A DNA stretch of 64,000 nt, taken from Phenylobacterium sp. (GTDB taxonomy: Bacteria; Pseudomonadota; Alphaproteobacteria; Caulobacterales; Caulobacteraceae). The stretch covers positions 469,382 to 533,381 of the forward strand of contig SSMU01000005.1 of the NCBI GenBank assembly GCA_004799545.1, given 5' to 3'. This document shows, one piece after another, positions 51,738-60,864 of the stretch. The notes under the pieces were generated by a model that did not search any database, was not told the DNA's origin, and worked only from the letters and a program-made list of their open reading frames with translations. Each line of letters starts with the position of its first letter. The stretch's first letter is position 1. The position numbers were made by a program, and so were the translations under genes.

Positions 51738-52079
51738 TCACCCCTCGCTCCAGACCGCCAGCTCGTTGCCGCTGGGGTCGGTGAAGTGGAACCTCCGGCC
51801 GCCGGGGAAGGCGAAGATCGGGCGGACGATGGCGCCGCCGGCGGCGCGCACCCTGGCCTCCATGGCCTCCAGGTCGCGGGCGTAGAGGATCACCAGGGGC
51901 GCGGCCGGCAGGGCGGCGGCGTCGGCCTGGAAGCCGCCGTCGAGGCCCTCACCGATCGCGGCATAGGTCGGGCCATAGTCGGTGAAGGTCCAGCCGAAGG
52001 CCTCGGAATAGAACCGCTTCAGCGGGACGAGATCGCCCGCCGGGAATTCCACGTAGTCGATCTTGCCGTCCTGGCGCAT
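51738..52079 (-). CDS. VOC-family (glyoxalase/dioxygenase-like) protein
   Basis: A 113-residue single VOC module: MRQDGKIDYVEFPAGDL (strand/helix start), FYSEAFGWTFTDYG, and FHFTDPSGNELAVW with the usual metal-ligand Glu position. Most such small proteins remain unassigned; bleomycin resistance or glyoxalase activity is not implied. It follows the protease gene start region on the same strand. Confidence 0.85.
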   Translation of the reverse strand: MRQDGKIDYVEFPAGDLVPLKRFYSEAFGWTFTDYGPTYAAIGEGLDGGFQADAAALPAAPLVILYARDLEAMEARVRAAGGAIVRPIFAFPGGRRFHFTDPSGNELAVWSEG

Positions 52080-52360
52080 GGGCCGCCTCCGAATGTTCCC
52101 CTATTGTTCTAGTACATTCTCACCGCGGTGGGAAGCGCCGCCGTGAAGGCGGGATGGCGGCGGAATCCGGGCGAAGTGAAGGAAACGTGATGAGAGACCG
52201 GCTTCCGCACGGCCGAGCTTTGCGCTAAGAATGGCGGGTCAGCCTAGCTCTCCATGGCTGTGTCGCTTTGGCCGGGTGGCCGAACCTCAAGGTTCACCGC
52301 CCGGCCTCTCGCGTTTTGGGGCCCCGCTTTGCCGGACCGGGGTCTGGCCCCCCCTCAGCT
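52080..52360. other. Intergenic region with two stem-loops
   Basis: Left part (52080-52260) has no frame or element I recognise and should hold the VOC promoter. At 52270-52306 GGCCGGGTGGCCGAACC pairs with GGTTCACCGCCCGGCC around a TCAA loop, and 52318-52351 can form a second hairpin (GGGGCC ... GGCCCC). They lie just past the end of the minus-strand GT4 gene, so termination or mRNA protection is plausible, though no T-run follows. Confidence 0.5.
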
Positions 52361-54007
52361 TCACAGATCGATGGTGATCAGGCCGAAGCGCGCGAACCAC
52401 AGCACGCCGCGCTGGACGAACGGCCGCCGGTGGGGCTCGACGATGGCCGCCACCTCCTCGACCGTGGCGCTGTCGCGGCCGGACAGGAACTCGATCACCT
52501 GGCGGGCCTCCGCCAAGGTGGGCCGGTGGAAGGCGCTGTAGCTGCCCAGGGGATGGGTCAGCAGGCGGTGGCCCTCCTCCCAGGTCATGCCGGGCGCGAG
52601 CGCCACCCGGGTGGTCGTCTTGAGATGATGGGTGGGGTAGCTCTGGAACAGGGTGAAGGGATCCGGGCGCAAGGGGTTGTCGCGGACCGCAGGCGCCGGC
52701 GGCGCGGCCAGGCGGCGCGCGTTCTGCTCGGCCCAGAGCGCCTGGTATTGCGGGATGACCGCGGCCCAGTCGAAGACCTGGCGGGCGCGGGCCTTGGCGG
52801 CCTCGCCCATCCGGCGTCGGACATCGGGGTTCTGCACCAGGGTGACGATGGCCGCCTCCGCCTGGGCATAGTCGATGGCGGTGAACTGGCCGGCCGAGCC
52901 CACATAGTTGTCGTAGGTCAGGAGGTGGTTGTCGAACCAGTAGGCGAGGTCCGCGCCATCGCCGGGCGATGGGGCGACGGTGGTGATGCGGAAGCCGTCC
53001 TCGCCTTCCCGCACGGTGTCCTTGTAGCCGTCCCAGTCGGTGACCACGCAGGGCAGGCCCGCGGCCATGGCCTCGGTGGGAGTGAGGCCGAAGGTTTCCT
53101 GGATGTTGTCGGAGAAGCTGATGAAGAAGTCCGCCACCGACCAGATCGAGAAGCGGACGTCCGGCGGCCGGCCATCGACGCTGCGGTACTGCACCGAGGG
53201 GCAGAGCTCACGCGTGCGGCCGTGGTAGATCTCGTCCTCCTTGGCGCTGGTCGCCCACCCGGCGTTCACCCAATAGATCGGCTTGCCGGTGCGCTTGGCG
53301 GCCCTCTCAAGGGCGAGCGCCATCAGCGCGGGGTTCATCTTCCCCTTGACGTTGAAGCGGCCCATGAACAGAGCGACCACGGCGTCTTCGGGGATATCGA
53401 GCCGCTCGCGCCAGGCTTTGCGCTGGGTCGGCGAGGTGGCGAAGTCCTCGGTGTTGACGCCCAGGGGGATGGTCACCCGCATCGGCTCGGGCCGCTTGCG
53501 CGGGCCGAACTCGGCGGCCAGGTAGTCGCGCATGGCGTCCAGCTGGGTGTCGATGCTGTGGCGCACCGCCTGCGAGGTGCAGATCAGGGCGTCATAGGCC
53601 TCGGTGGGTGAGATCAGCATGTCGGCCACCGCCTGCATCACCCGGTCCGTGGCCGTGGTGTGGGTGATTCCGCAGATCGCATAGGTGCGCGGACCGAACA
53701 CCCGTCGCTGCCAGGCCTCGGTGGTCAGACCGGGGATCGGCATGTTGAGCACGCCCACCTGGCCGATGCCGCGCCGGTCGGTCTGGCCGATCCAGGTGAT
53801 CGGCCTCTTGGGCGCCTCGATCCGCGTCAGGAGGGCGTCGAGCTCCTCCTGCGACCGGCCGTCGATGTTCCAGAAATAGTAGCGGTCGACGTCGGCGTGC
53901 CGGAGGTAGCCGCGCAGGAAGCTTTCACCCGCCGAGACCCGGCCGAGCAGGGACGGCCCGCTGGTGTCATAGCCGCCGGGGTGCAGGTAGAGAGCCGCGT
54001 TCGACAT
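52361..54007 (-). CDS. Glycosyltransferase, GT4 family
   Basis: A 548-aa GT-B enzyme. Its C-terminal catalytic region has VALFMGRFNVKGKMNPAL, and SDNIQETFGLTPTEAMAAGLPCVV with the EX7E-type motif of GT4. The last 120 residues after about 430 look like an additional helical domain. Sugar and acceptor are unknown. It lies directly beyond the terminator of the RTX gene on the same strand, so it is likely a separate transcription unit or a read-through partner of the secretion locus. Confidence 0.85.
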   Translation of the reverse strand: MSNAALYLHPGGYDTSGPSLLGRVSAGESFLRGYLRHADVDRYYFWNIDGRSQEELDALLTRIEAPKRPITWIGQTDRRGIGQVGVLNMPIPGLTTEAWQRRVFGPRTYAICGITHTTATDRVMQAVADMLISPTEAYDALICTSQAVRHSIDTQLDAMRDYLAAEFGPRKRPEPMRVTIPLGVNTEDFATSPTQRKAWRERLDIPEDAVVALFMGRFNVKGKMNPALMALALERAAKRTGKPIYWVNAGWATSAKEDEIYHGRTRELCPSVQYRSVDGRPPDVRFSIWSVADFFISFSDNIQETFGLTPTEAMAAGLPCVVTDWDGYKDTVREGEDGFRITTVAPSPGDGADLAYWFDNHLLTYDNYVGSAGQFTAIDYAQAEAAIVTLVQNPDVRRRMGEAAKARARQVFDWAAVIPQYQALWAEQNARRLAAPPAPAVRDNPLRPDPFTLFQSYPTHHLKTTTRVALAPGMTWEEGHRLLTHPLGSYSAFHRPTLAEARQVIEFLSGRDSATVEEVAAIVEPHRRPFVQRGVLWFARFGLITIDL

Positions 54008-54090
54008 GTTGGCGAAGGCTGTAGCGGCCCTTCAGGCCCTGCGGAAGACCAAAAGGAGCGGGCCGCGCGAGGCGGCCCAGGCGGAAGGCG

Positions 54091-54121
54091 AAAAGAAAAG
54101 GGCCGCCCCGAAGGGCGGCCC
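54091..54121 (-). terminator. Rho-independent terminator of the RTX gene
   Basis: On the minus strand, GGGCCGCCC, loop TTCG, GGGCGGCCC is followed by TTTTCTTTT. A perfect nine-pair GC stem, tetraloop and U-tract make it a textbook terminator, 29 nt past the RTX stop. Confidence 0.93.
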
Positions 54122-54149
54122 TCGATAGTCCGTCGTCAGCCTTGGAGGC

Positions 54150-56507
54150 TTAGACGATGTTCGAGAAGTCGATGTCGGAGAGCGAGCGGCCAATCAGGAC
54201 CACCGCGTCGTCCGACGCGTCCAGAGTGTGGTCGCCGTTGGTGTCCGCGAACACCACCACGTCCGTGCCGACCTGAACCGCCACCACCGTGAAGTGCTGG
54301 CCGAAGCGCGTGTTCGCATCGGCCGTGGCCGCTGCGTACGAGCTCGAGGTGTCCTCGACGTAGAGGGTGGCGGCCGTCGTGGCGTCCGGAGCCGTGACAC
54401 CGGCGAAGTGCAGGACATCGATCGGCGAACCGGTCACCCCGCCCTGCCAGTCCATGATCCGGTCTTGTGTGCCGATCGTCCCCAGCGGGCTCGAGTCGCC
54501 AGCCGAGAAGTCGAACCGATCGTTGCCAGCGCCGCCCGACATGATGTCGAAGCCCTGACCGCCGTGGATGGTGTCGTTGCCATCGCCGGCGTTGATCGTG
54601 TCGTTGCCGCCACCACCGGTGCCGTTCAGGAAGATGCTGTCATCGCCAGCGCCCGAAGCGATCGAGTTGTTGCCGTGGTTGGCGGCCGCGGTGGTGATGG
54701 TGTCGTTGCCCGACCCGAAGTTGACGACATTGCTGCCGGCGCCCGTCAGGTTGAGGGTGTCGCCACCGTTGCCCGCCGTGATCGTGTCGTTGCCGGCGCC
54801 GAAGGTCAGCGAGTCATGGCCGTTGCCGACCGAGACCGTGTCATCCGAAGTACCGGCGGAGTTGATCGTGTCGTTGCCGCCACCGAGGGTGATGTGGTCG
54901 TTGCCGCCACCCGTGAGGGTCACGGTGTCGATGCCATCGCCAGCGGTGATGGTGTCGTTGCCGGCCGCCAGGGTGATCGTGTCATTGCCGCCGCCGACGA
55001 AGACGCTGTCGTCGCCCGTGGCCGTATGACTGATGCTGTCGTTGCCGCCACCCAGGGTGATGGAGTCGTTGCCGGCCCCAGTCAGGGTGAGGGTATCGAC
55101 GCCCGCGCCGCCCGTGATCGTGCTGCCGCCGGTGGCCGCCAACGAGATGATGTCGTTGCCCGCGCCAACCGAGACGGTCGCTTGACCGGTGCCGTTGTCA
55201 CCAATGCTGTCGTTGCCGTTGCCGAGCGTGAAGTGGTGCGCGCCCGTTTCAGCCCCGGTGTAGCTCAGGGTGTTGGTGCCGTCGCCGCCGGTGACGGTGT
55301 CGGAACCCGCACCCGAGGCCGAACTGACCTCGGTGTTGTTGCCGGTGCCCAGATCGACGGTGTTCTTCGCCGCCACGCCCGCGAGGTTGACGGTGTCGTC
55401 GCCGTCGCCGGCCTGGATGTTGTTCGTGCCGCCCGTGTCGGCGATCGAGTCGTTGCCGCCTTCACCGATCAGCGTGTCGTTGCCCGTGCCCGACGTGATG
55501 GCGTCGTTGCCCAGGTTGCCGTCGATGTAGGTCGCCACGTTGCCCGACGACTGGATCACGTCATCGCCCTGGCCGCCGGACAGCTGGATGCCGCCGGTGC
55601 CGGTGTTCGACGCCGTGATGGTGTCGTTGCCGACGTTGCCGTTCAGCACGATCAGGCCGGTGTTGGCGCCCCCCACGTTGAGGGTGTCGTTGCCGGCGCC
55701 GCCGAAGATGGTGGCCTTGTTGGCGACCGACGCGTTGATCGAGTCGTTGCCGGCGCCGCCGTCAACACTAAGCACCGAGACCCCCGCCGAAGCATCGATC
55801 GTGTCGTTGCCGTTTTCACCGAACACCGTGTCCGAACCGGTCGTGCCGCCGGTGGTGATCGAGTCGTTGCCGAGGTTGCCGTCGAGGTAGTCGTTCCCGG
55901 CGCCGCCCTTGATCGAGTCGTCGCCTTGACCGCCGAGCAGGGTGTTCGCCGTGCCCGTGGCGTCGGCCGAGTAGTCGATCGTGTCATTGCCGAGGTTGGC
56001 GTTGACGCTGTCGGACCCCGCCGTGGCGCCGCCGGTGATCGAGTCGTTGCCTTGGCCGCCCGAGATGGTGTCGGAGCCCTTGCCGCCGTCGATCGTGTCG
56101 TTGCCTTCGTTGGCGGCGATCAGGTCGCCACCGTTGCCGCCGGTCAGCTGGTCGTCACCAAGGGTGCCGAAGATGCCCGCGTTCGGGGACCCAGCCGGCG
56201 CCGCGATCGTGTCGGAGCCAGTGGTGCCGATGAACAGCTTCGAGGAGTCCGGGAAGATGAAGTCGTTCTCGCCCAGGATGCCGGTGCCGAAGGTGACGGA
56301 CTTGCCGTCCGCCAGATCGGTGATGGTCACGCTGGTGACCGTCGTGCCGCCAAGCGAGGTCGCGCTCGGCGGGACGATCGTCTCGTTGAAGACCACCGAG
56401 ACGTTGTCCGCCTTCGCGGACGCGTCATCGAAGATCAGGGTGTCATTTGCAGCATTGTAAGACGCGGCCTGATCGGCCGTGATCGTCTCGAAGTGAAAAG
56501 TCGCCAT
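54150..56507 (-). CDS. Large RTX (hemolysin-type calcium-binding repeat) protein, type I secreted
   Basis: A 785-aa acidic protein. After an N-terminal beta-rich region (1-95), residues about 95-665 are continuous GGxGNDxI-like nonapeptide repeats that bind Ca2+ in a beta-roll, with degenerate variants such as GAGNDTIT and GGGNDSIS. The C-terminal 120 residues hold an EF-hand-like loop DTNGDHTLDASDD (755-767) and end in SDIDFSNIV, the acidic-hydrophobic type of type I signal. No enzymatic domain is visible. It lies next to its probable HlyD and ABC exporter genes; a surface-layer or adhesin role is the best guess. Confidence 0.87.
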   Translation of the reverse strand: MATFHFETITADQAASYNAANDTLIFDDASAKADNVSVVFNETIVPPSATSLGGTTVTSVTITDLADGKSVTFGTGILGENDFIFPDSSKLFIGTTGSDTIAAPAGSPNAGIFGTLGDDQLTGGNGGDLIAANEGNDTIDGGKGSDTISGGQGNDSITGGATAGSDSVNANLGNDTIDYSADATGTANTLLGGQGDDSIKGGAGNDYLDGNLGNDSITTGGTTGSDTVFGENGNDTIDASAGVSVLSVDGGAGNDSINASVANKATIFGGAGNDTLNVGGANTGLIVLNGNVGNDTITASNTGTGGIQLSGGQGDDVIQSSGNVATYIDGNLGNDAITSGTGNDTLIGEGGNDSIADTGGTNNIQAGDGDDTVNLAGVAAKNTVDLGTGNNTEVSSASGAGSDTVTGGDGTNTLSYTGAETGAHHFTLGNGNDSIGDNGTGQATVSVGAGNDIISLAATGGSTITGGAGVDTLTLTGAGNDSITLGGGNDSISHTATGDDSVFVGGGNDTITLAAGNDTITAGDGIDTVTLTGGGNDHITLGGGNDTINSAGTSDDTVSVGNGHDSLTFGAGNDTITAGNGGDTLNLTGAGSNVVNFGSGNDTITTAAANHGNNSIASGAGDDSIFLNGTGGGGNDTINAGDGNDTIHGGQGFDIMSGGAGNDRFDFSAGDSSPLGTIGTQDRIMDWQGGVTGSPIDVLHFAGVTAPDATTAATLYVEDTSSSYAAATADANTRFGQHFTVVAVQVGTDVVVFADTNGDHTLDASDDAVVLIGRSLSDIDFSNIV
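54513..56225 (-). repeat. DNA repeats encoding RTX nonapeptides
   Basis: Nearly exact copies of a 27-bp-periodic unit (rich in GTCGTTGCC on the plus strand) run through most of the RTX gene. They are protein-coding repeats, not a CRISPR or satellite. Confidence 0.85.
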
Positions 56508-56637
56508 TAGTCTCTCCAGTCTGTGTCACACGGACCCCGGCGCGCCCGGCCCCCAAACCCATTGGAGCGGTCCCGGCGATCCATCTTCCCAAACGCCATA
56601 GCATGGCCGCGGCGCAGGTTAAACGAGCCCGGATGCA

Positions 56638-56679
56638 GACGTATCGGAAGCGTGCAATTTGCGCAACACCTATTAGGTG
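56638..56679 (-). promoter_or_regulatory. Possible promoter and operator for the RTX gene
   Basis: On the minus strand TTGCGC (56666-56661), a 17-nt spacer and TACGTC (56643-56638) form a sigma70-like pair. Directly upstream is the palindrome CACCTATTAGGTG (56667-56679). The transcript would have a leader of about 125 nt before GGAGAG and the RTX ATG. Consensus match is only moderate. Confidence 0.25.
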
Positions 56680-56717
56680 CGGCGAACCGCCTGCAATGCC
56701 CTGTTTCTGAAGGGCGA

Positions 56718-58091
56718 CTACTGCTCGCGGAAAGCGTGGTGCATGGTGTCCGTGATGGGCGAGATGAGGAAGCCCATGAGGGTCCGATTCCCGGTCACGA
56801 TCATGGCCGCGGCGTTCATGCCGGGCACCACCTTGACGTTCTTCTCGAGGCCGTGGAAGTCCTTCGGATCGACGCCCAGATCGGCCCGGTAGAACGAGGC
56901 GCCGGTCTTGTCGTTGGTGATGCGGTCCGCCGAGACGGTCTCGACCGTGGCGGGCAGGGCGCTGTTCCAGCGCGGATTCGGCCCGATCAGCCGCACCTGG
57001 GCCTTCATGCCCACGTGGACCTGGTCGATGTCCTCCGGCTTGACCATCACCGTGACCCTGAGCGGCGAGTCAGACGGCACGATCTCCATCAGCGGCTGGC
57101 CCGCCCCGGCGACCCCGCCCTCGGTGAACTGGGACAGGTTGAACACGTAGCCGTCGACCGGCGAAGTGACCTGAGTCGCGCCCAGCGCGTCCTTGGCCGC
57201 GATCAGCTTGGGAAGGGCCTCGGAGAGCTTCGATTCCGAATCACGCAGCTGCTCGGCGCCCTGGCTGGTGCGGGTGTCGCTGAGCGAGGCCATCTGCATC
57301 CGGGTCTCACCCATCTGCTGGTGCAAGCGGGCGATGTCGGCGAGCAGCGAGGCCTTGTGGCCCTGCAGGTCGGAGACCTGGCGCTCGTAGCGCAGGATCA
57401 GCGACTTCGGCGCGTAGCCCTTCTCGTAGAGCGTCTGGTAGCTGCCCATCTCCTCGACGGTCAGCTTGCGCTGCTCTTCCTGCGAATCAGCCTGGGCCTG
57501 GTCGCCCACCACCTGATTCTGGATCTGCTCGAGCCGCTGTTGCAGCACCGAGATCTGGCTCTGGAACAGCTGCTGGCGCTGGGTGAACAGGAATTCCTGG
57601 TCGCGCATAAGCCCCGCGACCTGCGGGTCCGCGGCGCGCGAGGTGAGGTCGGCCGGGAAGACGATGGCGGAGCGATTCGTCGCCTCGGCGTTCAGCCGGG
57701 CGATCTGCGCCTCCATGCTGTCGACCTGGCTCTGCAGGATGGTCACCGCGGCCTTCAGATCGGTGTCGTCGAAGGTCATCAGCAGCTGGCCCTGGCGGAC
57801 CAGTTGGCCTTCCTTGACGAGGATCTTGCGGACGTTCGCGGTCTCCTTGTGGGCGATGGTCTTGGTGTGCGACTCGACGGTCACCTGGCCGGGCGCGGTG
57901 ATGCCCGAGGCGAGCGGTGTCATCGTCGCCCAGGCGCCCAGGCCGAACACGCAGATGGCGATGACCGCGCCGCCCACCAGCATCGGCCGTCGCAGACGGC
58001 GGGTCAGCCGCGGATCCAGCGGCGCGTTGTCGTCGGGACCGAAGGTCGGCGCGACGTAGCTTGAGCGGATGGGTTCCAAGTCGAGCTTCAT
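56718..58091 (-). CDS. HlyD-family membrane fusion protein of type I secretion
   Basis: Periplasmic adaptor of a type I secretion system, 457 residues: N-terminal cytosolic tail, one membrane helix (LVGGAVIAICVFGLGAW), a lipoyl half-motif (GQVTVESHTKTIAHKE), a long coiled coil (about 110-320) and a C-terminal beta-barrel part (VTSPVDGYVFNLSQFTEGG). It resembles PrtE/RsaE. It starts in ATGA overlap with the ABC gene. No TolC-like outer-membrane gene is in the window. Confidence 0.92.
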   Translation of the reverse strand: MKLDLEPIRSSYVAPTFGPDDNAPLDPRLTRRLRRPMLVGGAVIAICVFGLGAWATMTPLASGITAPGQVTVESHTKTIAHKETANVRKILVKEGQLVRQGQLLMTFDDTDLKAAVTILQSQVDSMEAQIARLNAEATNRSAIVFPADLTSRAADPQVAGLMRDQEFLFTQRQQLFQSQISVLQQRLEQIQNQVVGDQAQADSQEEQRKLTVEEMGSYQTLYEKGYAPKSLILRYERQVSDLQGHKASLLADIARLHQQMGETRMQMASLSDTRTSQGAEQLRDSESKLSEALPKLIAAKDALGATQVTSPVDGYVFNLSQFTEGGVAGAGQPLMEIVPSDSPLRVTVMVKPEDIDQVHVGMKAQVRLIGPNPRWNSALPATVETVSADRITNDKTGASFYRADLGVDPKDFHGLEKNVKVVPGMNAAAMIVTGNRTLMGFLISPITDTMHHAFREQ

Positions 58092-59815
58092 CGTCCGGCC
58101 TCGATCGCGCGCACTTCGGTTGGCTTCATCAGCCGGGCCATCACCTGATCCTTCGGCCCGAACAGGTCGATGCGGCCTTCACGCAGCACCAGGAGCTTGT
58201 CAGCCGAGCGGAAGATGCCGGGCTTGTGGGAGATCACCACGACGGTCGCGCCCTTGGCCTTCATGGCCTCCATCGCGTTCATCAGCGCGTCCTCGCCCTC
58301 GGCGTCGAGGCTGGCGTTGGGTTCGTCGAGGACGATGAAGGCCGGATCGCCCAGCATGGAGCGGGCCAGGCCCACGCGCTGGCGTTGGCCGGCGGAGAGC
58401 ACCACACCGCCCTCGCCAACCTCGGTGTCATAACCCTTGGGCATCCGCAGGATCAGCTCGTGGACGCCGGCCAGGGTGGCGGCCTGCACCACCTCGGCGT
58501 CGGCGACCCCATCGCGGAAGCGGGCGATGTTGGCGCGCACCGTGCCGGCGAACAGTTCGGTGTCCTGCGGCAGGTAGCCGACGTAGCGGCCGAAGTCGGC
58601 GCGGTCCCAGGTGAAGACGTCCGCGCCGTCCAGCCGGACCGCGCCGTTCACCGGCCTCCAGATCCCCATCAGCAGGCGCGCGAGCGTCGACTTGCCCGCG
58701 CCCGAAGGGCCGATCACGCCGAGCATTTCGCCCGGCTCGATGCGGAAGTTGATGTTGGCCAGCACCAGCCTCTGCGCGCCGAACGGGGCGAAGTTGACGC
58801 CCTCGACGGCCAGCTTGCCGGTCGGCCGGGGCAGGGTCGTCGCCAGCACCGGCGGCTCGGCGTTCTCGAGCAGGTTCATGATCCGGCCGTGGGCGCGGGC
58901 CATGTTGTTCAGGGGCTCCCAGGCGCCGACGATCCGCTCGATCGGCTGCAGCGCGCGGCTGACCAGGATCATGTTGGCGAACAGCATGCCCTGGTGGATC
59001 TTGCCCTTCAGGATCAGGTAGGCGCCGACCGCGATGACCAGCACCTGGACCCCCATGCGGGTGGCCTTGATGAGGTCGGTGTAGAGGTTCGAGGCTTCGG
59101 CCGCCGCCGCGCCACGCTCGATGGTGACGGCGCGGTGGCGGGCCCAGGCGGCGCCAAGGGTCGGCAGCATGCCCATGGCCCGCACGACCTCGCCGTTGCG
59201 CAGCGCCGCCTCGGTGAAGGAATAGCTCTTCAGGGCCGCGTCGTTCGCCTCACGCGAGGCCGGCCGGATGGCCTTCTCCTGCATCAGGGCCAGGGCCAGC
59301 AGGGCGAAGCCGCCGAGCAGCGCCACCATGCCGACCAAGGGGTTGATCAGGAACAGCACGACGACGAACACCGGGATCCAGGGCAGGTCGAAGAAGGCCG
59401 CCGCGGCGACCCCGGTGAGCGTCTGGCGGAAGGTGTCGAGATCGCGCAGCGCCTGCGAGCGGGCCGAGGGATCGCCGCGCACCGCGGCGTCGAACAGGCC
59501 CGAGAAGATGCGGCCCGACACCCGCTGATCGAGCGCCACGCCGTAGTTGATCAGGATCCGCGCCCGGAAATCGTCGATGGCGCTGGACACGAAGAAGACG
59601 AACACGGTCATCAGCGTCAGCAGCCAGAGCGTGGCCTGGTTCTGGCTGATCATCACCCGGCCATAGACCTGGAAGGTGTACAGCGGCAGCGCCAGGTACA
59701 GGACGTTGGTGAAGAAGCTGAACACCGCCGCGACGATGAACGGCCGCTTGCCCTCGCCCAGCGCGCGGGTCAGCACGTTGTTCGGCTGGTTGGCCAAAAA
59801 GGTCAGGAACTTCAT
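58088..59815 (-). CDS. Type I secretion ABC transporter (PrtD/RsaD-like)
   Basis: A 575-aa fused permease/ATPase without a C39 peptidase domain: membrane domain about 20-300, Walker A GPSGAGKST, signature LSAGQRQRVGLARSM and Walker B FIVLDEPNASLD. The LSAGQRQR signature is typical of PrtD-type exporters of metalloproteases and S-layer proteins. It is the first gene of the unit ABC-HlyD-RTX on the minus strand and divergent from the DUF6270 gene across about 250 bp. Confidence 0.92.
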   Translation of the reverse strand: MKFLTFLANQPNNVLTRALGEGKRPFIVAAVFSFFTNVLYLALPLYTFQVYGRVMISQNQATLWLLTLMTVFVFFVSSAIDDFRARILINYGVALDQRVSGRIFSGLFDAAVRGDPSARSQALRDLDTFRQTLTGVAAAAFFDLPWIPVFVVVLFLINPLVGMVALLGGFALLALALMQEKAIRPASREANDAALKSYSFTEAALRNGEVVRAMGMLPTLGAAWARHRAVTIERGAAAAEASNLYTDLIKATRMGVQVLVIAVGAYLILKGKIHQGMLFANMILVSRALQPIERIVGAWEPLNNMARAHGRIMNLLENAEPPVLATTLPRPTGKLAVEGVNFAPFGAQRLVLANINFRIEPGEMLGVIGPSGAGKSTLARLLMGIWRPVNGAVRLDGADVFTWDRADFGRYVGYLPQDTELFAGTVRANIARFRDGVADAEVVQAATLAGVHELILRMPKGYDTEVGEGGVVLSAGQRQRVGLARSMLGDPAFIVLDEPNASLDAEGEDALMNAMEAMKAKGATVVVISHKPGIFRSADKLLVLREGRIDLFGPKDQVMARLMKPTEVRAIEAGR

Positions 59816-60066
59816 GCGCGCCGAGCCGTCCCGATCAAGAGGTCAGTCTAGGAAACAGATGGACCAAAAAGGATGAACGCCGTTCGACCGATTAGGATCG
59901 ATCGGGTCCTCGCGGGGAACGCCCGGAGCGGTCGGAGAGATGCGCAGGGGCCCCACGGATGTCAACAATCCAGCCATTAGGTCGCAGCGTCGCCGGACAA
60001 GGCTGATTCGCAGGCGTGCTAATTCGCCCTGAACGGGGCAAAATTGCGCCGTTCGAAGGAATTTGC

Positions 60067-60864
60067 ATGTCCAGGATCGCGATCATCGGCAGTTGCATTA
60101 CCCGAGACCTGTGGCCGATCCGTGGCGATACCGAGCGGCTGCTCTATCTGTCGCGGACCAGCCTGCCGAGCCTGTTCGCGAGCCCGGTGAAGGGTTTCAG
60201 GCCGTCCGCCGCCCCACCGGCGGGGCTGGGCGGCTTCCAGCATCGCGCCATGGTCGCGGACCTGCAGAAGACCGGGCTTTCGGCTCTGGTCGACTTCCGC
60301 CCGACGCACCTGATCTTCGACTTCATCGACGAGCGATTCGATCTTCTGTCGGCGGACGGCGGGCTCGTCACCCACAGCTGGGAGCTGGACGTCAGCGGCT
60401 ACCTGAAGGGCAAGGGGTTCCGTCGCAGGCGCCAGGTCCCGCGTCTGTCGGCGGCCTGCGAACGGCTGTGGCGGGATGGCGCGGCCGAGATGGCGGCCTT
60501 CGTGCGGGCCACGCCCCTGAAGGACGCCACCCTCATCCTGCATTCGGCCAGGTGGGCCGACCGCTACGGCGATGACGCCAGGCCCATGCCCACGGTGGAG
60601 ATCCTGCCCGGCCGGGCCGAGGAAATCGCGCCGCACAACCGCTTGCTGGCCGACTACGAGGCCCAGTTCACCGCCCTGATGCCGCCGATGGCGCGGGTCG
60701 AGGCGCCGGAGCACTGGCTGGCGGACGATCGGCACAAGTGGGGGCTGAGCCCCTTCCACTACGTGCCGGCCTACTACGAGGCGATCCTTGCCCAGTTGGC
60801 AGACCTGGGCGTGCCGCGCGACCTCAGCGGACCTGCCGCCGCGCCCAGTGCTCGAGCGGCGTGA
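60067..60864 (+). CDS. DUF6270 domain protein
   Basis: A 265-aa protein starting with IAIIGSCITRDLWP, the GSCxxRD motif typical of DUF6270 (SGNH-like, polysaccharide-associated). The middle (LIFDFIDERFDLL) and end (HKWGLSPFHYVPAYYEAI) fit the family. The start is ATG at 60067 with GAAGGA upstream, shorter than the widest frame. Its function is unproven, and position among glycosyltransferases suggests glycan modification. Its last 41 nt overlap the convergent repeat-protein gene. Confidence 0.78.
   Translation: MSRIAIIGSCITRDLWPIRGDTERLLYLSRTSLPSLFASPVKGFRPSAAPPAGLGGFQHRAMVADLQKTGLSALVDFRPTHLIFDFIDERFDLLSADGGLVTHSWELDVSGYLKGKGFRRRRQVPRLSAACERLWRDGAAEMAAFVRATPLKDATLILHSARWADRYGDDARPMPTVEILPGRAEEIAPHNRLLADYEAQFTALMPPMARVEAPEHWLADDRHKWGLSPFHYVPAYYEAILAQLADLGVPRDLSGPAAAPSARAA

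Noticed and set aside
52270..52306. Hairpin resembling part of a tRNA
   Set aside because: No acceptor stem, D-arm or anticodon arm can be arranged around it.
54513..56225. Regularly repeated DNA as a possible CRISPR array or satellite
   Set aside because: The repeats are in frame, vary codon by codon and encode the RTX nonapeptides; there are no unique spacers of constant size.
54228..56510. A 760-residue open frame opposite the RTX gene, Val/Ala/Asp-rich
   Set aside because: Mirror of the repeat-rich coding sequence; the minus-strand protein has clear RTX motifs and a matching terminator.
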